A DNA stretch of 64,000 bases from Burkholderiales bacterium (GCA_905339295.1 CAJPFI010000005.1:1-64000); one strand, 5' to 3'. Positions 26,327-39,940 are shown, counted from the stretch's first letter. The notes: generated by a model from the letters alone, not told the origin. A program made the numbers and translations.

Positions 26327-27402
26327 GCGGAAATCACCCGGGACGCTGGTGGCATCGGCTCGACGACGGCCGCATCCAGTGCGACCTGTGCCCGCGCGAC
26401 TGCCGGCTGCACGAGGGACAGCGCGGCGCGTGCTTCGTACGCCAGCGCGAAGGCGACGCGATGGTGCTGACGACCTACGGCCGCTCGTCGGGCTTCTGCG
26501 TCGACCCGATCGAGAAGAAGCCGCTCAACCACTTCTACCCCGGCTCGTCGGTGCTGTCGTTCGGCACGGCGGGCTGCAACCTCGCGTGCAAGTTCTGCCA
26601 GAACTGGGACATCAGCAAGTCGCGCGAGATGGACACGCTGATGGACGCCGCCTCGCCGGCGCGGATCGCCGAGGCGGCGCGCCGCGCGGGCTCGCGCAGC
26701 GTCGCGTTCACCTACAACGATCCGGTGATCTTCGCCGAGTACGCGATCGACACGGCGCAGGCGTGCCGCGAGCGCGGCATCGCGACGGTCGCGGTGACCG
26801 CGGGCTACATCGGCACCGGCGCGCGGCGCGAGTTCTTCGCGAGCATGGACGCGGCGAACGTCGACCTGAAGGGCTTCACCGACGAGTTCTACGTGAAGCT
26901 GTGCGGCGCGCACCTCAACCCGGTGCTCGACACGCTCGTCCACCTGAAGCACGAGACGGATTGCTGGTTCGAGATCACGACGCTGCTGATCCCAGGGAAG
27001 AACGACTCGCCCGCCGAGATCGAGGCGATGAGCCGGTGGATCGTGCGCGAGCTGGGGCCCGACGTTCCGCTGCACCTCACGGCGTTCCACCCGGACTACA
27101 GGATGACCGACCTCGCGGCGACGCCGCCCGCGACGCTCAAGCGCTCGCGCGAGATCGCGCTCGCCGAGGGCATCCGCTACGTCTACACGGGCAACGTCCA
27201 CGACCGCACCGGCGGCACGACGTTCTGCCCCGGCTGCGCGAAGCCGCTCGTCGTCCGCGACTGGCACGCGATCCTCGACTACCACCTCACCGACGCGGGC
27301 CGCTGCCGCCATTGCGACGCTGTGCTTCCCGGGCGGTTCGAGCGCTTCGACGGGGCGTTCGGGCCGCGCCGCGTCCCGGTACGGCTGCACGCCGCGGCCT
27401 AA
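26323..27402 (+). CDS. amrS: AmmeMemoRadiSam system radical-SAM enzyme
   Basis: The 359-residue enzyme carries the radical-SAM cluster motif in GCNLACKFCQNWD (Cx3Cx2C) at about residue 85. An N-terminal cysteine set (CDLCPRDCRL) resembles the metal-binding region of pyruvate-formate-lyase activating enzymes, and a C-terminal zinc-knuckle-like pair (CPGCAKP and CRHCDAV) is present. It should cleave S-adenosylmethionine reductively to generate a radical, but the substrate is not known. It is the last gene of the coupled amrBAS unit. The next gene lies 191 nt away in an AT-rich region. Confidence 0.93.
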   Translation: MSGNHPGRWWHRLDDGRIQCDLCPRDCRLHEGQRGACFVRQREGDAMVLTTYGRSSGFCVDPIEKKPLNHFYPGSSVLSFGTAGCNLACKFCQNWDISKSREMDTLMDAASPARIAEAARRAGSRSVAFTYNDPVIFAEYAIDTAQACRERGIATVAVTAGYIGTGARREFFASMDAANVDLKGFTDEFYVKLCGAHLNPVLDTLVHLKHETDCWFEITTLLIPGKNDSPAEIEAMSRWIVRELGPDVPLHLTAFHPDYRMTDLAATPPATLKRSREIALAEGIRYVYTGNVHDRTGGTTFCPGCAKPLVVRDWHAILDYHLTDAGRCRHCDAVLPGRFERFDGAFGPRRVPVRLHAAA

Positions 27403-27468
27403 GCGCCTCTGCGGCGATCGACGCCCGGGCGCGAGAACCCCCGGCTTGCCCTTGTCACAGCAGGCAGT

Positions 27469-27489
27469 ATTCATTCAGTAATTCATTCA
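27469..27489. repeat. Direct repeat ATTCATTCA, two copies with 12-bp period
   Basis: ATTCATTCA at 27469-27477 and 27481-27489, separated by GTA. It belongs to an unusually AT-rich patch (27460-27572) between the radical-SAM gene and the HipA-family gene, and lies upstream of the putative promoter there. Confidence 0.75.
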
Positions 27490-27506
27490 CCCGGATCGGC
27501 CTTGCC

Positions 27507-27535
27507 TTGCGTGGCTTGGGGATCACAGGTATATT
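27507..27535 (+). promoter_or_regulatory. Candidate sigma-70 promoter for the HipA-family gene
   Basis: TTGCGT (27507-27512) and TATATT (27530-27535) are separated by 17 bp, a good -35/-10 arrangement. The predicted start of transcription falls near 27542, just before the Fur-like box at 27548-27572. Confidence 0.45.
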
Positions 27536-27547
27536 TAGAATTGTGAA

Positions 27548-27572
27548 TTGATAATGAATTAATTCTCATCAA
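27548..27572. promoter_or_regulatory. Fur-box-like palindrome overlapping the presumed transcription start
   Basis: The core GATAATGAATTAATTCTCAT (27550-27569) flanked by TT and CAA forms an imperfect 25-bp palindrome (8 of 12 half-site matches). It resembles the Fur consensus built on GATAAT and ATTATC. It stands 22 nt before the TTG start of the HipA-family gene and just downstream of the -10 element, where a repressor would block initiation. The AT content is far above its surroundings. Confidence 0.45.
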
Positions 27573-27593
27573 GATGGCCGATCAGGATCCAGC

Positions 27594-28982
27594 TTGTCCG
27601 ATGTCGATGCCCTGGTCGATGAACTGACCCGCGCGCCGCTGACCAGCGCCTCGTCGCTGATGCGCTCGCTCGCCGTGGGATCGCAGCCGACGTTCTCCCG
27701 GTTGGTCGCGCGCGCCGGCGACCGCGTGCTGGCGATCGGCCGGGCGCGCGCCCGCCGGTACGCCGCCGCCAGGGACGTCCCCGGCCTGGGGCGCGAGTTG
27801 CCGCTGTTCCGGGTCGACGAGGCCGGCTCGCTGGTGCGGGTTGCGACGCTGCGGCCCTTCGCGCCGGGGGGATCCTTCGTCGGGGAGTCGGCATCGCTGC
27901 CTCGCTGGATGCAGGGCCGCAGGGCCGACGGCACCTTCGACGGGCTGCCGCCCTTTCTCGCCGACCTACGGCCGGCCGGTTTTCTGGGGCGAGGCTTCGC
28001 CGCTCGCCATGCGAGTCTCGGCCTGCCCGAGGACTGCGACGGCTGGTCCGACGACGACGTGCTCGTCGCGCTCGCGCGCGCGGGCGAGGACGGCATCGGC
28101 GACCTCGTGCTCGGCGACGACTCTGCGCGCAGGCTCTACGACGCGTGGGGCGCCGCCCCCGACCCGATCGCGCCATCCGAGCGCGCACGGGCCTTCGCTG
28201 CCCTCGCGGAAGCGACGATCGCCGGCACGCCGCCCGGCGCGTGCGTCGGCGGCGAGCACCCGAAGTTCTGCGCGACGGTCGCGAGCGGGCCGGTTGCGAT
28301 CCAGACGGTCGTCAAGTTCTCGTCCGCCGAGTACTCCGCGGCGGCGCGCCGCGGATGCGACCTCCTCGTCTGCGAGCATCTCGCGCACGAGGCGCTGCGC
28401 TCGAGCGGTTTCCCGGCGACCGAGTCGTCGATCGTCGAGGGCGGCTCGCGCTTCTTCCTTCAGTCGACGCGCTTCGACCGCGTCGGCGCGCGCGGCCGCC
28501 GCCCGGCCGTCACGCTCGCCGCGATGAACCGCGAGTTCGTCCGCGCCGCCGCCGGCCACGCGAACTGGATCGAGGTCGCCGAGGCCCTCGCGCGCGATCG
28601 CTGGCTCCTGCCGTCGACGGTCGCGCAGATTCGCGACCTGCACGCATTCGGCCGATTCATCGCGAACACCGACCTGCACCTCGCCAACCTGACGCTGGTG
28701 CCGCGCGACGATGGCGCGATGGCGCTCGCGCCGGTCTACGACATGCTGCCGATGGGCTACGCGCCGGTGGCCGGCGAGGTGCCGGCTCGCGCGTATGCCG
28801 CGCCCGCGCCCGATCCAGGACACGAGGCCACGTGGTCCGCGGCAGGGAAGCGCGCGATCGGGTACTGGCAGGTCGTCGCGCGCGACGAGCGGATCTCCGA
28901 ACCCTTCCGTGCCATCGCTTCGGAAAACGCCCGCGCGATCGAGAGCGCACTCGAACGCTTCGAACGTCAGACGCGCTCGTAG
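27594..28982 (+). CDS. HipA-family kinase, YjjJ/HipH-like, without a HipB partner
   Basis: The 462-residue protein has an N-terminal helical or winged-helix-like region (SASSLMRSLAVGSQPTFSRLV) followed by the HipA kinase fold. Visible are a GGEHPKFCATV loop, FSSAEYSAAARRGCDLLVCE, the catalytic IANTDLHLANL motif (Asp and Asn of the kinase loop) and the Mg-binding PVYDMLPMG. This fusion matches E. coli YjjJ (HipH), a HipA-type Ser/Thr kinase. The start is a TTG at 27594. An ATG at 27574 is out of frame and would encode only 17 residues. There is no antitoxin gene on either side. The gene ends 16 nt inside the convergent thiolase gene. Confidence 0.85.
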   Translation: MSDVDALVDELTRAPLTSASSLMRSLAVGSQPTFSRLVARAGDRVLAIGRARARRYAAARDVPGLGRELPLFRVDEAGSLVRVATLRPFAPGGSFVGESASLPRWMQGRRADGTFDGLPPFLADLRPAGFLGRGFAARHASLGLPEDCDGWSDDDVLVALARAGEDGIGDLVLGDDSARRLYDAWGAAPDPIAPSERARAFAALAEATIAGTPPGACVGGEHPKFCATVASGPVAIQTVVKFSSAEYSAAARRGCDLLVCEHLAHEALRSSGFPATESSIVEGGSRFFLQSTRFDRVGARGRRPAVTLAAMNREFVRAAAGHANWIEVAEALARDRWLLPSTVAQIRDLHAFGRFIANTDLHLANLTLVPRDDGAMALAPVYDMLPMGYAPVAGEVPARAYAAPAPDPGHEATWSAAGKRAIGYWQVVARDERISEPFRAIASENARAIESALERFERQTRS

Positions 28983-30151
28983 AGCGTGACGACGCACGCG
29001 CCGCCGAGCCCGACGTTGTGCTGCAGCGCGAGCCGCGCGCCCTCGACCTGGCGCCGCTCCGCCTGCCCGCGCAACTGCCACACGAGCTCCGCGCATTGCG
29101 CGAGGCCGGTCGCGCCGAGCGGGTGGCCCTTCGAGAGCAGGCCGCCCGACGGATTGGTGACGACGCGTCCGCCGTAGGTGTTGTCGCCGTCGACGACGAA
29201 CTTCTCGGCGCCGCCCTCGGCGCACAGGCCGAGCGCCTCGTAGCTGATTAGCTCGTTGTGCGCGAAGCAGTCGTGCAGCTCGACGACGTCGAGGTCGCCG
29301 GGTCCGACGCCGGCCGCATCGTAGACCCGGCGCGCCGCGTCCTTCGCCATGCCGTAGCCGACGACCTCGCGCATGTCGCGCGCCTCGAACGTCCGCGGCC
29401 GGTCGGTCGTCAGCGCCTGCGCGCGAATGCCCACGCCCGCGTCGATCCCGCGGCGCTTCGCGAACGCCGGCGTGCACACGATCGCCGCTGCCGCCCCGCA
29501 GGTCGGCGGGCACGCCATCAGCCGCGTCATCACGCCCGGCCAGATCGCGGGCGAGGCGAGCACCTCGTCCTCGCTCACGACATTGCGGAACAGCGCGAGC
29601 GGGTTGTTCGCCGCGTGGCGGCTCGCCTTCGCGCGGATCTTCGCGAAGGTCGAGAGCTTCGTGCCGTACTGCCTCATGTGCGCGAGGCCCGCGCCGCCGA
29701 AGTACTTGAGCGCGAACGGCACGCCCTCGGCGTCGACGAGTTCCTCGGTCGCCGCATCGAAACGCTCGAACGGGCTCGGGCGGTCGGGAAACGCGAGGCC
29801 CAGCGCGCCGGGCTTCATCTGCTCGAACCCGACCGCGAGAGCGCAGTCGGCGTCGCCGCTCGCCACGGCCTGCCGGGCGAGGAACAGCGCAGTCGATCCG
29901 GTCGAGCAGTTGTTGTTGACGTTGACGACCGGCACGCCGGTCATCCCGACTTCGTAGACGGCGCGCTGCCCGCTGCACGAGTCGCCGTAGACGAAGCCCG
30001 CGAACACCTGCTGCACGTCGCCGTAGCCGAGACGAGCGTCGTCGAGCGCCGCGCGGATCGCGCGCGCGCCCATGACATCGTAGGTCTCGCTCGCGCCGGG
30101 CTTCGCGAACGGGATCATGCCGACGCCGGCGATGCGGACACTTCCATTCAT
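28967..30151 (-). CDS. SCP2-type thiolase / acetyl-CoA acetyltransferase-like protein
   Basis: The 394-residue protein has the nucleophilic cysteine in NNNCSTGSTALF (Cys82), the HDCFAHNE histidine motif and a C-terminal GLLSKGHPLGATGLAQCAEL, as in the SCP-x/lipid-transfer branch of thiolases. These cleave 3-ketoacyl-CoAs or join acyl-CoAs. The C-terminal C-x-G motif is replaced by GGACVVTLYERV, which still offers a cysteine. Start at 30151 (MNGSVRIAG) is preferred to 30166. A cluster of palindromic repeats fills the space before its start. Its tail overlaps the HipA-family tail. Confidence 0.9.
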   Translation of the reverse strand: MNGSVRIAGVGMIPFAKPGASETYDVMGARAIRAALDDARLGYGDVQQVFAGFVYGDSCSGQRAVYEVGMTGVPVVNVNNNCSTGSTALFLARQAVASGDADCALAVGFEQMKPGALGLAFPDRPSPFERFDAATEELVDAEGVPFALKYFGGAGLAHMRQYGTKLSTFAKIRAKASRHAANNPLALFRNVVSEDEVLASPAIWPGVMTRLMACPPTCGAAAAIVCTPAFAKRRGIDAGVGIRAQALTTDRPRTFEARDMREVVGYGMAKDAARRVYDAAGVGPGDLDVVELHDCFAHNELISYEALGLCAEGGAEKFVVDGDNTYGGRVVTNPSGGLLSKGHPLGATGLAQCAELVWQLRGQAERRQVEGARLALQHNVGLGGACVVTLYERV

Positions 30152-30167
30152 TTCGCTTCCCGCCACC

Positions 30168-30298
30168 GTGGGTCGGGCCTGAGCCCGACGCCCTCGCCAC
30201 CCTTTGTGGGTCGGGCTTCAGCCCGACGCCGCATTGCCCGATAGGTTGGTTGTCGGGCTGAAGCCCGACCCACGACCCTCGGGGCCGAAGCCCGACCT
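30168..30298. repeat. Cluster of four GTGGGTCGGGCTTCAGCCC-type palindromic elements
   Basis: Copies lie at 30168-30189 (one base variant on each arm), 30206-30227, 30252-30273 (inverted) and 30281-30298 (degenerate). They share the core TCGGGCTTCAGCCCGA with the array at 12-124. The last copy overlaps the stop codon of the PEBP gene. The mixed orientation differs from the head-to-tail array at the window start. Confidence 0.9.
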
Positions 30299-30857
30299 AC
30301 TTCCGCCCGTACATCGCCGTGAAGCTCGCCTTGCCGAGCCGGTTCGCGTTCAGCATGAAGCCGACCATCGCCGCGGGAGCGTCAGCCGCCAGGTCGAGCT
30401 TGTCGGTCTTGAGCGCGTGCACGGTGAAAACGTACCGATGTCCCTTGTCGCCCTGCGGCGGACAGGGCCCGCCCCAGCCCGGCTTGCCGAAATCGGTGCG
30501 CGACTCCACCGCGCCGCCGGGCAGTTGCCTGCCCGTGCCGTCGCCCGCGCCGGCGGGCAGCGAGTTCGTGTCCGCCGGCAGGTTGAACACGACCCAGTGC
30601 CACCAGCCGCTGCCGGTCGGAGCGTCCGGATCGTAGACGGTCACCGCGAAGCTCTTCGTGCCCGCCGGCGCGTTCTTCCATGCGAGCGCGGGCGACACGT
30701 TGCCCCCGCTGCAGCCGAATCCGCTGAACACGTGCTTGTCCGCGATGCGCGCGTTCGCCTTCACGTCGCCGCTCGACAACGTGAACGGGCCGGCGGCGAG
30801 CGCCGCCGCGCTCGCGGCGGCGCAGGCCGCCGCGGCCAATCCCTGCCTGACCGTCAT
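30297..30857 (-). CDS. YbhB/YbcL-family (PEBP-like) secreted protein
   Basis: The 186-residue precursor has a signal peptide of alanine-rich type (LAAAACAAASAAALAAG). The mature part shows the phosphatidylethanolamine-binding-protein motifs YDPDAPTGSGWWHWVVFNLP and GPCPPQGDKGHRYVFTVHAL, which build the anion-binding pocket. It ends with the family-typical tail. The bacterial role is unknown, and it should be periplasmic. It lies 26 nt downstream of thiC on the same strand, perhaps by chance rather than function. Confidence 0.92.
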   Translation of the reverse strand: MTVRQGLAAAACAAASAAALAAGPFTLSSGDVKANARIADKHVFSGFGCSGGNVSPALAWKNAPAGTKSFAVTVYDPDAPTGSGWWHWVVFNLPADTNSLPAGAGDGTGRQLPGGAVESRTDFGKPGWGGPCPPQGDKGHRYVFTVHALKTDKLDLAADAPAAMVGFMLNANRLGKASFTAMYGRK

Positions 30858-30883
30858 CGTCGTCTCCTCGTTCCGATGGACCG

Positions 30884-36192
<5,309 letters not shown>

Positions 36193-36215
36193 CCGCGACC
36201 GCCGCGCTCCGCCGG

Positions 36216-36221
36216 TATAAT
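36216..36221 (+). promoter_or_regulatory. Perfect -10 element (TATAAT) upstream of gdhA
   Basis: TATAAT stands alone in a GC-rich context right after the cyclase gene. No good -35 hexamer is found 16-18 bp upstream. It would give a leader of about 180 nt before the gdhA start at 36409. The leader holds no element I recognise. Confidence 0.5.
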
Positions 36222-36408
36222 CGCGTCGACCCCTGCGCGGGCGACGGCGGCCATGCCTGTCGCGGCGGCCGTCCGCGCGAGTCTCGGCGGCGAAGGCGGG
36301 CGCGCCCCTCCGCGCTCCGGACGGATTCCCAACGACATCCCGTTTCCGCGCCCGACGCCGGCCGATCGATCGCGGCCGGACCGGCGCGGACGACGACTGG
36401 AGAGCACG

Positions 36409-37749
36409 ATGCATGTCGGCACCCTCGAGCAGTTCCTGGAGCGGGTTCGCGCCCGCGATCCGCAGCAACCGGAGTTCCACCAGGCCGTGCGCGAAGTGAT
36501 GGAGAGCGTGTGGCCGTTCATCGAAACGCATCCGGACTATGCCGACGACGGGCTGCTCGACCGCCTGGTCGAGCCTGAGCGCGCGATCCAGTTTCGCGTC
36601 GCCTGGGTCGACGACGCCGGCGCCGTGCACGTCAACCGCGCGTGGCGCGTGCAGCACTCGAGCGCGATCGGGCCCTACAAGGGCGGGATGCGCTTCCATC
36701 CATCGGTCAACCTGTCGATCCTCAAGTTCCTGGGCTTCGAGCAGACGTTCAAGAACGCGCTGACGACGCTGCCGATGGGCGGCGGCAAGGGCGGCGCGGA
36801 CTTCGATCCGAAGGGCCGCAGCGACAACGAGGTGATGCGCTTCTGCCAGGCGCTGATGCTCGAGCTCCATCGCCACCTCGGTCCGGACACCGACGTGCCA
36901 GCCGGCGACATCGGCGTCGGCGCCCGCGAGGTCGGCTACATGGCGGGAATGCACAAGAAGCTCACGAACGACGCCGCGTGCGTGTTCACCGGCAAGGGCC
37001 TGTCGTTCGGCGGAAGCCTCGTCCGTCCCGAGGCGACCGGCTACGGGCTCGTGTACTTCGTCGAGGAGATGCTCAAGCGGCGCCAGATGTCGTTCGAGGG
37101 GATGCGCGTCGCGGTGTCGGGTGCCGGCAACGTCGCGCAGTTCGCGATCGAGAAGGCGATGTCGCTCGGCGCGAAGGTCGTGTCGGTGTCCGATTCGGGC
37201 GGAACCGCGCACGATCCGGAAGGCTTCACGGGCGAGAAGCTCGCGACGCTGATCGGAATGCGCGGCCACGGCGCCGGCCGGGTCGCCGACTACGCGCGAA
37301 GGCTCGGGCTCCCCTACGAGTCCGGCAAGCGGCCCTGGCACCTGCCGGTCGACATCGCACTCCCGTGCGCGACTCAGAACGAGCTCGACGGCGACGACGC
37401 GAAGCGGCTGATCGCGAACAAGGCGGTGTGCGTGGCGGAGGGCGCGAACATGCCGTGCACGCCCGACGCGGTCGAGGCGTTCAGGCGCGCACGCATGCTC
37501 TACGCGCCGGGCAAGGCGAGCAACGCGGGCGGCGTCGCGACGTCGGGACTCGAGATGACGCAGAACGCGCAGCGGCTCGCGTGGAGCCGCTTCGAGGTCG
37601 ATTCGCACCTGAAGTCGATCATGGGGTCGATCCACCGTGCATGCGTGCAGCACGGCGAGTCCGACGGCCACGTCGACTACATGGACGGCGCGAACATCGC
37701 GGGTTTCGTCAAGGTCGCCGACGCGATGGTCGCGCAGGGCGTGACCTGA
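36409..37749 (+). CDS. gdhA: NADP-type glutamate dehydrogenase
   Basis: The 446-residue enzyme makes glutamate from 2-oxoglutarate and ammonium in the cytosol. The substrate-site motifs GPYKGGMRFHPSVN and PMGGGKGGADFDPKG with their lysines are intact. The nucleotide fold appears as VSGAGNVAQFAIEKA, and the C-terminal SNAGGVATSGLEMTQNA is the usual GDH signature. The length is that of hexameric GdhA. An in-frame ATG at 36253 would add a low-complexity arginine-rich extension unlike the family, so 36409 is used. It ends 4 nt from the convergent membrane-protein gene. Confidence 0.96.
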   Translation: MHVGTLEQFLERVRARDPQQPEFHQAVREVMESVWPFIETHPDYADDGLLDRLVEPERAIQFRVAWVDDAGAVHVNRAWRVQHSSAIGPYKGGMRFHPSVNLSILKFLGFEQTFKNALTTLPMGGGKGGADFDPKGRSDNEVMRFCQALMLELHRHLGPDTDVPAGDIGVGAREVGYMAGMHKKLTNDAACVFTGKGLSFGGSLVRPEATGYGLVYFVEEMLKRRQMSFEGMRVAVSGAGNVAQFAIEKAMSLGAKVVSVSDSGGTAHDPEGFTGEKLATLIGMRGHGAGRVADYARRLGLPYESGKRPWHLPVDIALPCATQNELDGDDAKRLIANKAVCVAEGANMPCTPDAVEAFRRARMLYAPGKASNAGGVATSGLEMTQNAQRLAWSRFEVDSHLKSIMGSIHRACVQHGESDGHVDYMDGANIAGFVKVADAMVAQGVT

Positions 37750-37753
37750 GCTG

Positions 37754-38083
37754 TCAGTCGTCCGGCTTCCCGCGCCGGTCCGGGACGGCGGGGCTCCGCG
37801 CGACGAGCATCAGCCCGCCGATCACGATCAGCAGGATCGGCACCAGCAGGCTCCAGCGGTAGCGGTACTGGTCGTGCAGCCACCACATGATCCCGATCGA
37901 GATGAGCGTGGGGCCGAGCACGACGGAGGTCTTCGTGATGCCGTCCATCGCGAGGATCAGCACGCCGGCGGCGATGAAGCCGATCGCGGTGACCGCGTCG
38001 ACGTCCGGGAACCAGCCGAAGTACCAGACGAGTCCGATGACGCCGACCACGATCAGCGTGACGGGCAGGGCGGCGTTGCGCAT
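37754..38083 (-). CDS. Small membrane protein, LiaI/DUF5668-like
   Basis: The 109-residue protein has four hydrophobic segments (VTLIVVGVIGLVWYFGWFP, AIGFIAAGVLILAMDG, SVVLGPTLISIGIMWWLH, LLVPILLIVIGGLMLVA) and a short charged tail. The pattern matches the DUF5668/LiaF-type transmembrane family of unknown function. It lies 15 nt downstream of thiD on the same strand and should be co-transcribed with it. Confidence 0.7.
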   Translation of the reverse strand: MRNAALPVTLIVVGVIGLVWYFGWFPDVDAVTAIGFIAAGVLILAMDGITKTSVVLGPTLISIGIMWWLHDQYRYRWSLLVPILLIVIGGLMLVARSPAVPDRRGKPDD

Positions 38084-38098
38084 GCGTTTCTCCTCGCG

Positions 38099-38932
38099 TC
38101 AGTCCGCGCGCCAGAGCGCGTGGAAATGGTGGACCGGCCCGTGGCCGTGCCCGACGTCGAGCCGGCCGGCGGCCGCGATCGAGGCGGACAGGTAGTCCTT
38201 GGCGCGCCGTAGCGCCGCGGGGGCATCCGGAGACTGCGGCAGCAGCGCGGCGATCGCCGCCGACAGCGTGCATCCGGTGCCGTGCGTGTTCTGCGTGTCG
38301 ATGCGAGGGCCGGCGAGCTCGATCATGCGGTCGCCGTCGGTGGCGAGGTCGAGCGCGTCGCCGTGCGACAGGTGCCCGCCCTTCAGCACGACCCAGCGCG
38401 AGCCGTCGTGCGTCATGCGATCGCGCAGCCGCTCCGCCGCCCGGCGCATCTCCTTCAGGTTGTCGGGCGCGCGTTCGCCGAGCAGGACGCCCGCCTCGGG
38501 CAGGTTGGGCGTGAGCACCGTCGCGCGCGGCAGGAGCGCCTCGACGAGCGCGCCGACCGCCTCCTTCTCGAGCAATGCGTCGCCGCTCTTCGCGACCATC
38601 ACGGGATCGAGCACGACGTGCGGCGGCTTCCAGTGCGCGAGGCGGTCGGCGACCGCCCGGATCACCGGCGCCTGGCCGACCATCCCGATCTTCACCGCGT
38701 CGATGCGCACGTCCGCGAACAGCGTGTCGATCTGCTCACGCACGAATGCGGGCGGCACCGGGTGGATGCCGGTGACGGCGCGCGTGTTCTGCGCGGTGAG
38801 CGCCGCGATCACCGCGCACGCGTAGGCGGAGAGCGCGCTGATCGCCTTGACGTCGGCGAGCACGCCGGCCCCGCCCGACGGGTCGACGCCCGCGATCGTG
38901 AGCACGTTGGGAATCCTGCCGTCGCTTCGCAT
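38099..38932 (-). CDS. thiD: Hydroxymethylpyrimidine/phosphomethylpyrimidine kinase
   Basis: The 277-residue ribokinase-fold enzyme phosphorylates HMP and HMP-phosphate in thiamine synthesis. It shows GVDPSGGAGVLADVKAI at the N-terminus, VLDPVMVAKSGDALL in the middle and the anion-hole/catalytic segment NTHGTGCTLSAAIAA near the C-terminus. It is far from thiC (over 5 kb) and has no visible TPP element of its own, so the two steps appear to be controlled separately. Confidence 0.95.
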   Translation of the reverse strand: MRSDGRIPNVLTIAGVDPSGGAGVLADVKAISALSAYACAVIAALTAQNTRAVTGIHPVPPAFVREQIDTLFADVRIDAVKIGMVGQAPVIRAVADRLAHWKPPHVVLDPVMVAKSGDALLEKEAVGALVEALLPRATVLTPNLPEAGVLLGERAPDNLKEMRRAAERLRDRMTHDGSRWVVLKGGHLSHGDALDLATDGDRMIELAGPRIDTQNTHGTGCTLSAAIAALLPQSPDAPAALRRAKDYLSASIAAAGRLDVGHGHGPVHHFHALWRAD

Positions 38933-39006
38933 GGGGTCTCCTGCTCGACATTCTATGCCGGCCCGGCCGCGCTACCATGCGGGCATCGCCCCCGGGAACC
39001 GCGCCG

Positions 39007-39678
39007 ATGAAGACCAGCGAACTCATGCTCGACACCCGCCAGCGCATCCTGCGCGACGCGCGCGGCCGCGTGTTCGACCTCGCGACGCACGAATGGCGCG
39101 CCGAGGAGACCACGTTGACGGGCAAGCGGATCGGCGCCTCCGACGCGTTGCGATGGCTGCAGCGCGACAGCGGGCACCCGCGGCGCGAACCGATCGGCGT
39201 CATCGGCGCGCGCCACGCGAGCGCGGAGGAGCACTCGCAGGCGTACGCGCTCGGCGCCGTGCTGGCGAAGCTCGGCTGCGTCGTGCTCTGCGGCGGCCGC
39301 GGCGGCGTGATGCGCGCGGTGTGCGAAGGCGTCGCCTCCGCGGGCGGCGTGAGCGTCGGCCTGTTGCCGGGCGACACGATCGCCGACGGCAACGACGCGG
39401 TCACGATTCCGATCGCCACGGGCATCGGCCTCGCGCGAAACGCGCTGATCGCGCGCGCCGCGCTTTGCCTCGTCGCGGTGGGCGGCCGCTACGGGACGAT
39501 CTCGGAGATGGCGTACGGCCTGCAGTTCGGCAAGGCCGTGTTCGCGTTGCACGGCGCGCCGGCGATCGAAGGCGTCGAGACGGTGGCGTCGGTCGACGCC
39601 GCGGTCGAAGCGGTCGCGCACGTCGCGCTCGGACTCGATCGTCGCGCCAGGGCGGCGGCGCAGGCGGCCGGCGCGTGA
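39007..39678 (+). CDS. LOG-family / TIGR00725-type protein
   Basis: The 223-residue protein contains the lysine-decarboxylase-like (LOG) nucleotide-binding pattern. After a 60-residue N-terminal region come IGVIGARHASAEEHSQAYAL, LCGGRGGVMRAVCEGV and VGGRYGTISEMAYGLQ (the GGxxGTxxE motif). LOG proteins release cytokinin-type bases or cleave other nucleotide monophosphates, but the TIGR00725 branch has no established activity. It is divergent from thiD, with start at 39007 chosen over an upstream ATG at 38977. Confidence 0.83.
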   Translation: MKTSELMLDTRQRILRDARGRVFDLATHEWRAEETTLTGKRIGASDALRWLQRDSGHPRREPIGVIGARHASAEEHSQAYALGAVLAKLGCVVLCGGRGGVMRAVCEGVASAGGVSVGLLPGDTIADGNDAVTIPIATGIGLARNALIARAALCLVAVGGRYGTISEMAYGLQFGKAVFALHGAPAIEGVETVASVDAAVEAVAHVALGLDRRARAAAQAAGA

Positions 39679-39754
39679 ACTCGCGCGGTTCCAGGGCATC
39701 GAGGTCGACGGTGCGCTCGACCGGGCGACCCCCGCCAAGGCATGGCCCCGGGTG

Positions 39755-39760
39755 TAGAAT
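39755..39760 (+). promoter_or_regulatory. -10-like TAGAAT before the tRNA-Gly gene
   Basis: TAGAAT lies 9 nt before the tRNA 5' end, a normal distance for a stable-RNA promoter. No convincing -35 is seen. Confidence 0.45.
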
Positions 39761-39769
39761 CCGGCCCGC

Positions 39770-39843
39770 GCGGGTGTAGCTCAATGGCAGAGCAGAGGCT
39801 TCCCAAGCCTACGACGAGGGTTCGATTCCCTTCACCCGCTCCA
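39770..39843 (+). tRNA. tRNA-Gly (anticodon CCC)
   Basis: A complete cloverleaf can be folded: acceptor GCGGGTG/CACCCGC, D-arm GCTC/GAGC, anticodon loop TTCCCAA giving anticodon CCC, T-arm GAGGG-TTCGATT-CCCTT, discriminator T and an encoded CCA end. The anticodon stem AGGC/GCCT has a G-A mismatch at its outer pair. It reads GGG codons. Confidence 0.96.
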
Positions 39844-39940
39844 GCCGGTCCCGCGCCATGCGACCGCGACGTCGCCTGATCGCCGCGAGACGTCACATCG
39901 CACACGAGATCGCGGAGCCGTCGTCGCCGCGGTCCGAGCT

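Noticed and set aside
27574-27627. ATG at 27574 before the HipA-family gene
   Set aside because: It is out of frame and encodes only 17 residues before a stop. It might affect coupling but is not the gene start.
36253-36408. Upstream in-frame ATG extending GdhA by 52 residues
   Set aside because: The extension is Arg/Pro/Gly-rich and unlike GdhA N-termini. The ATG at 36409 gives the family length.
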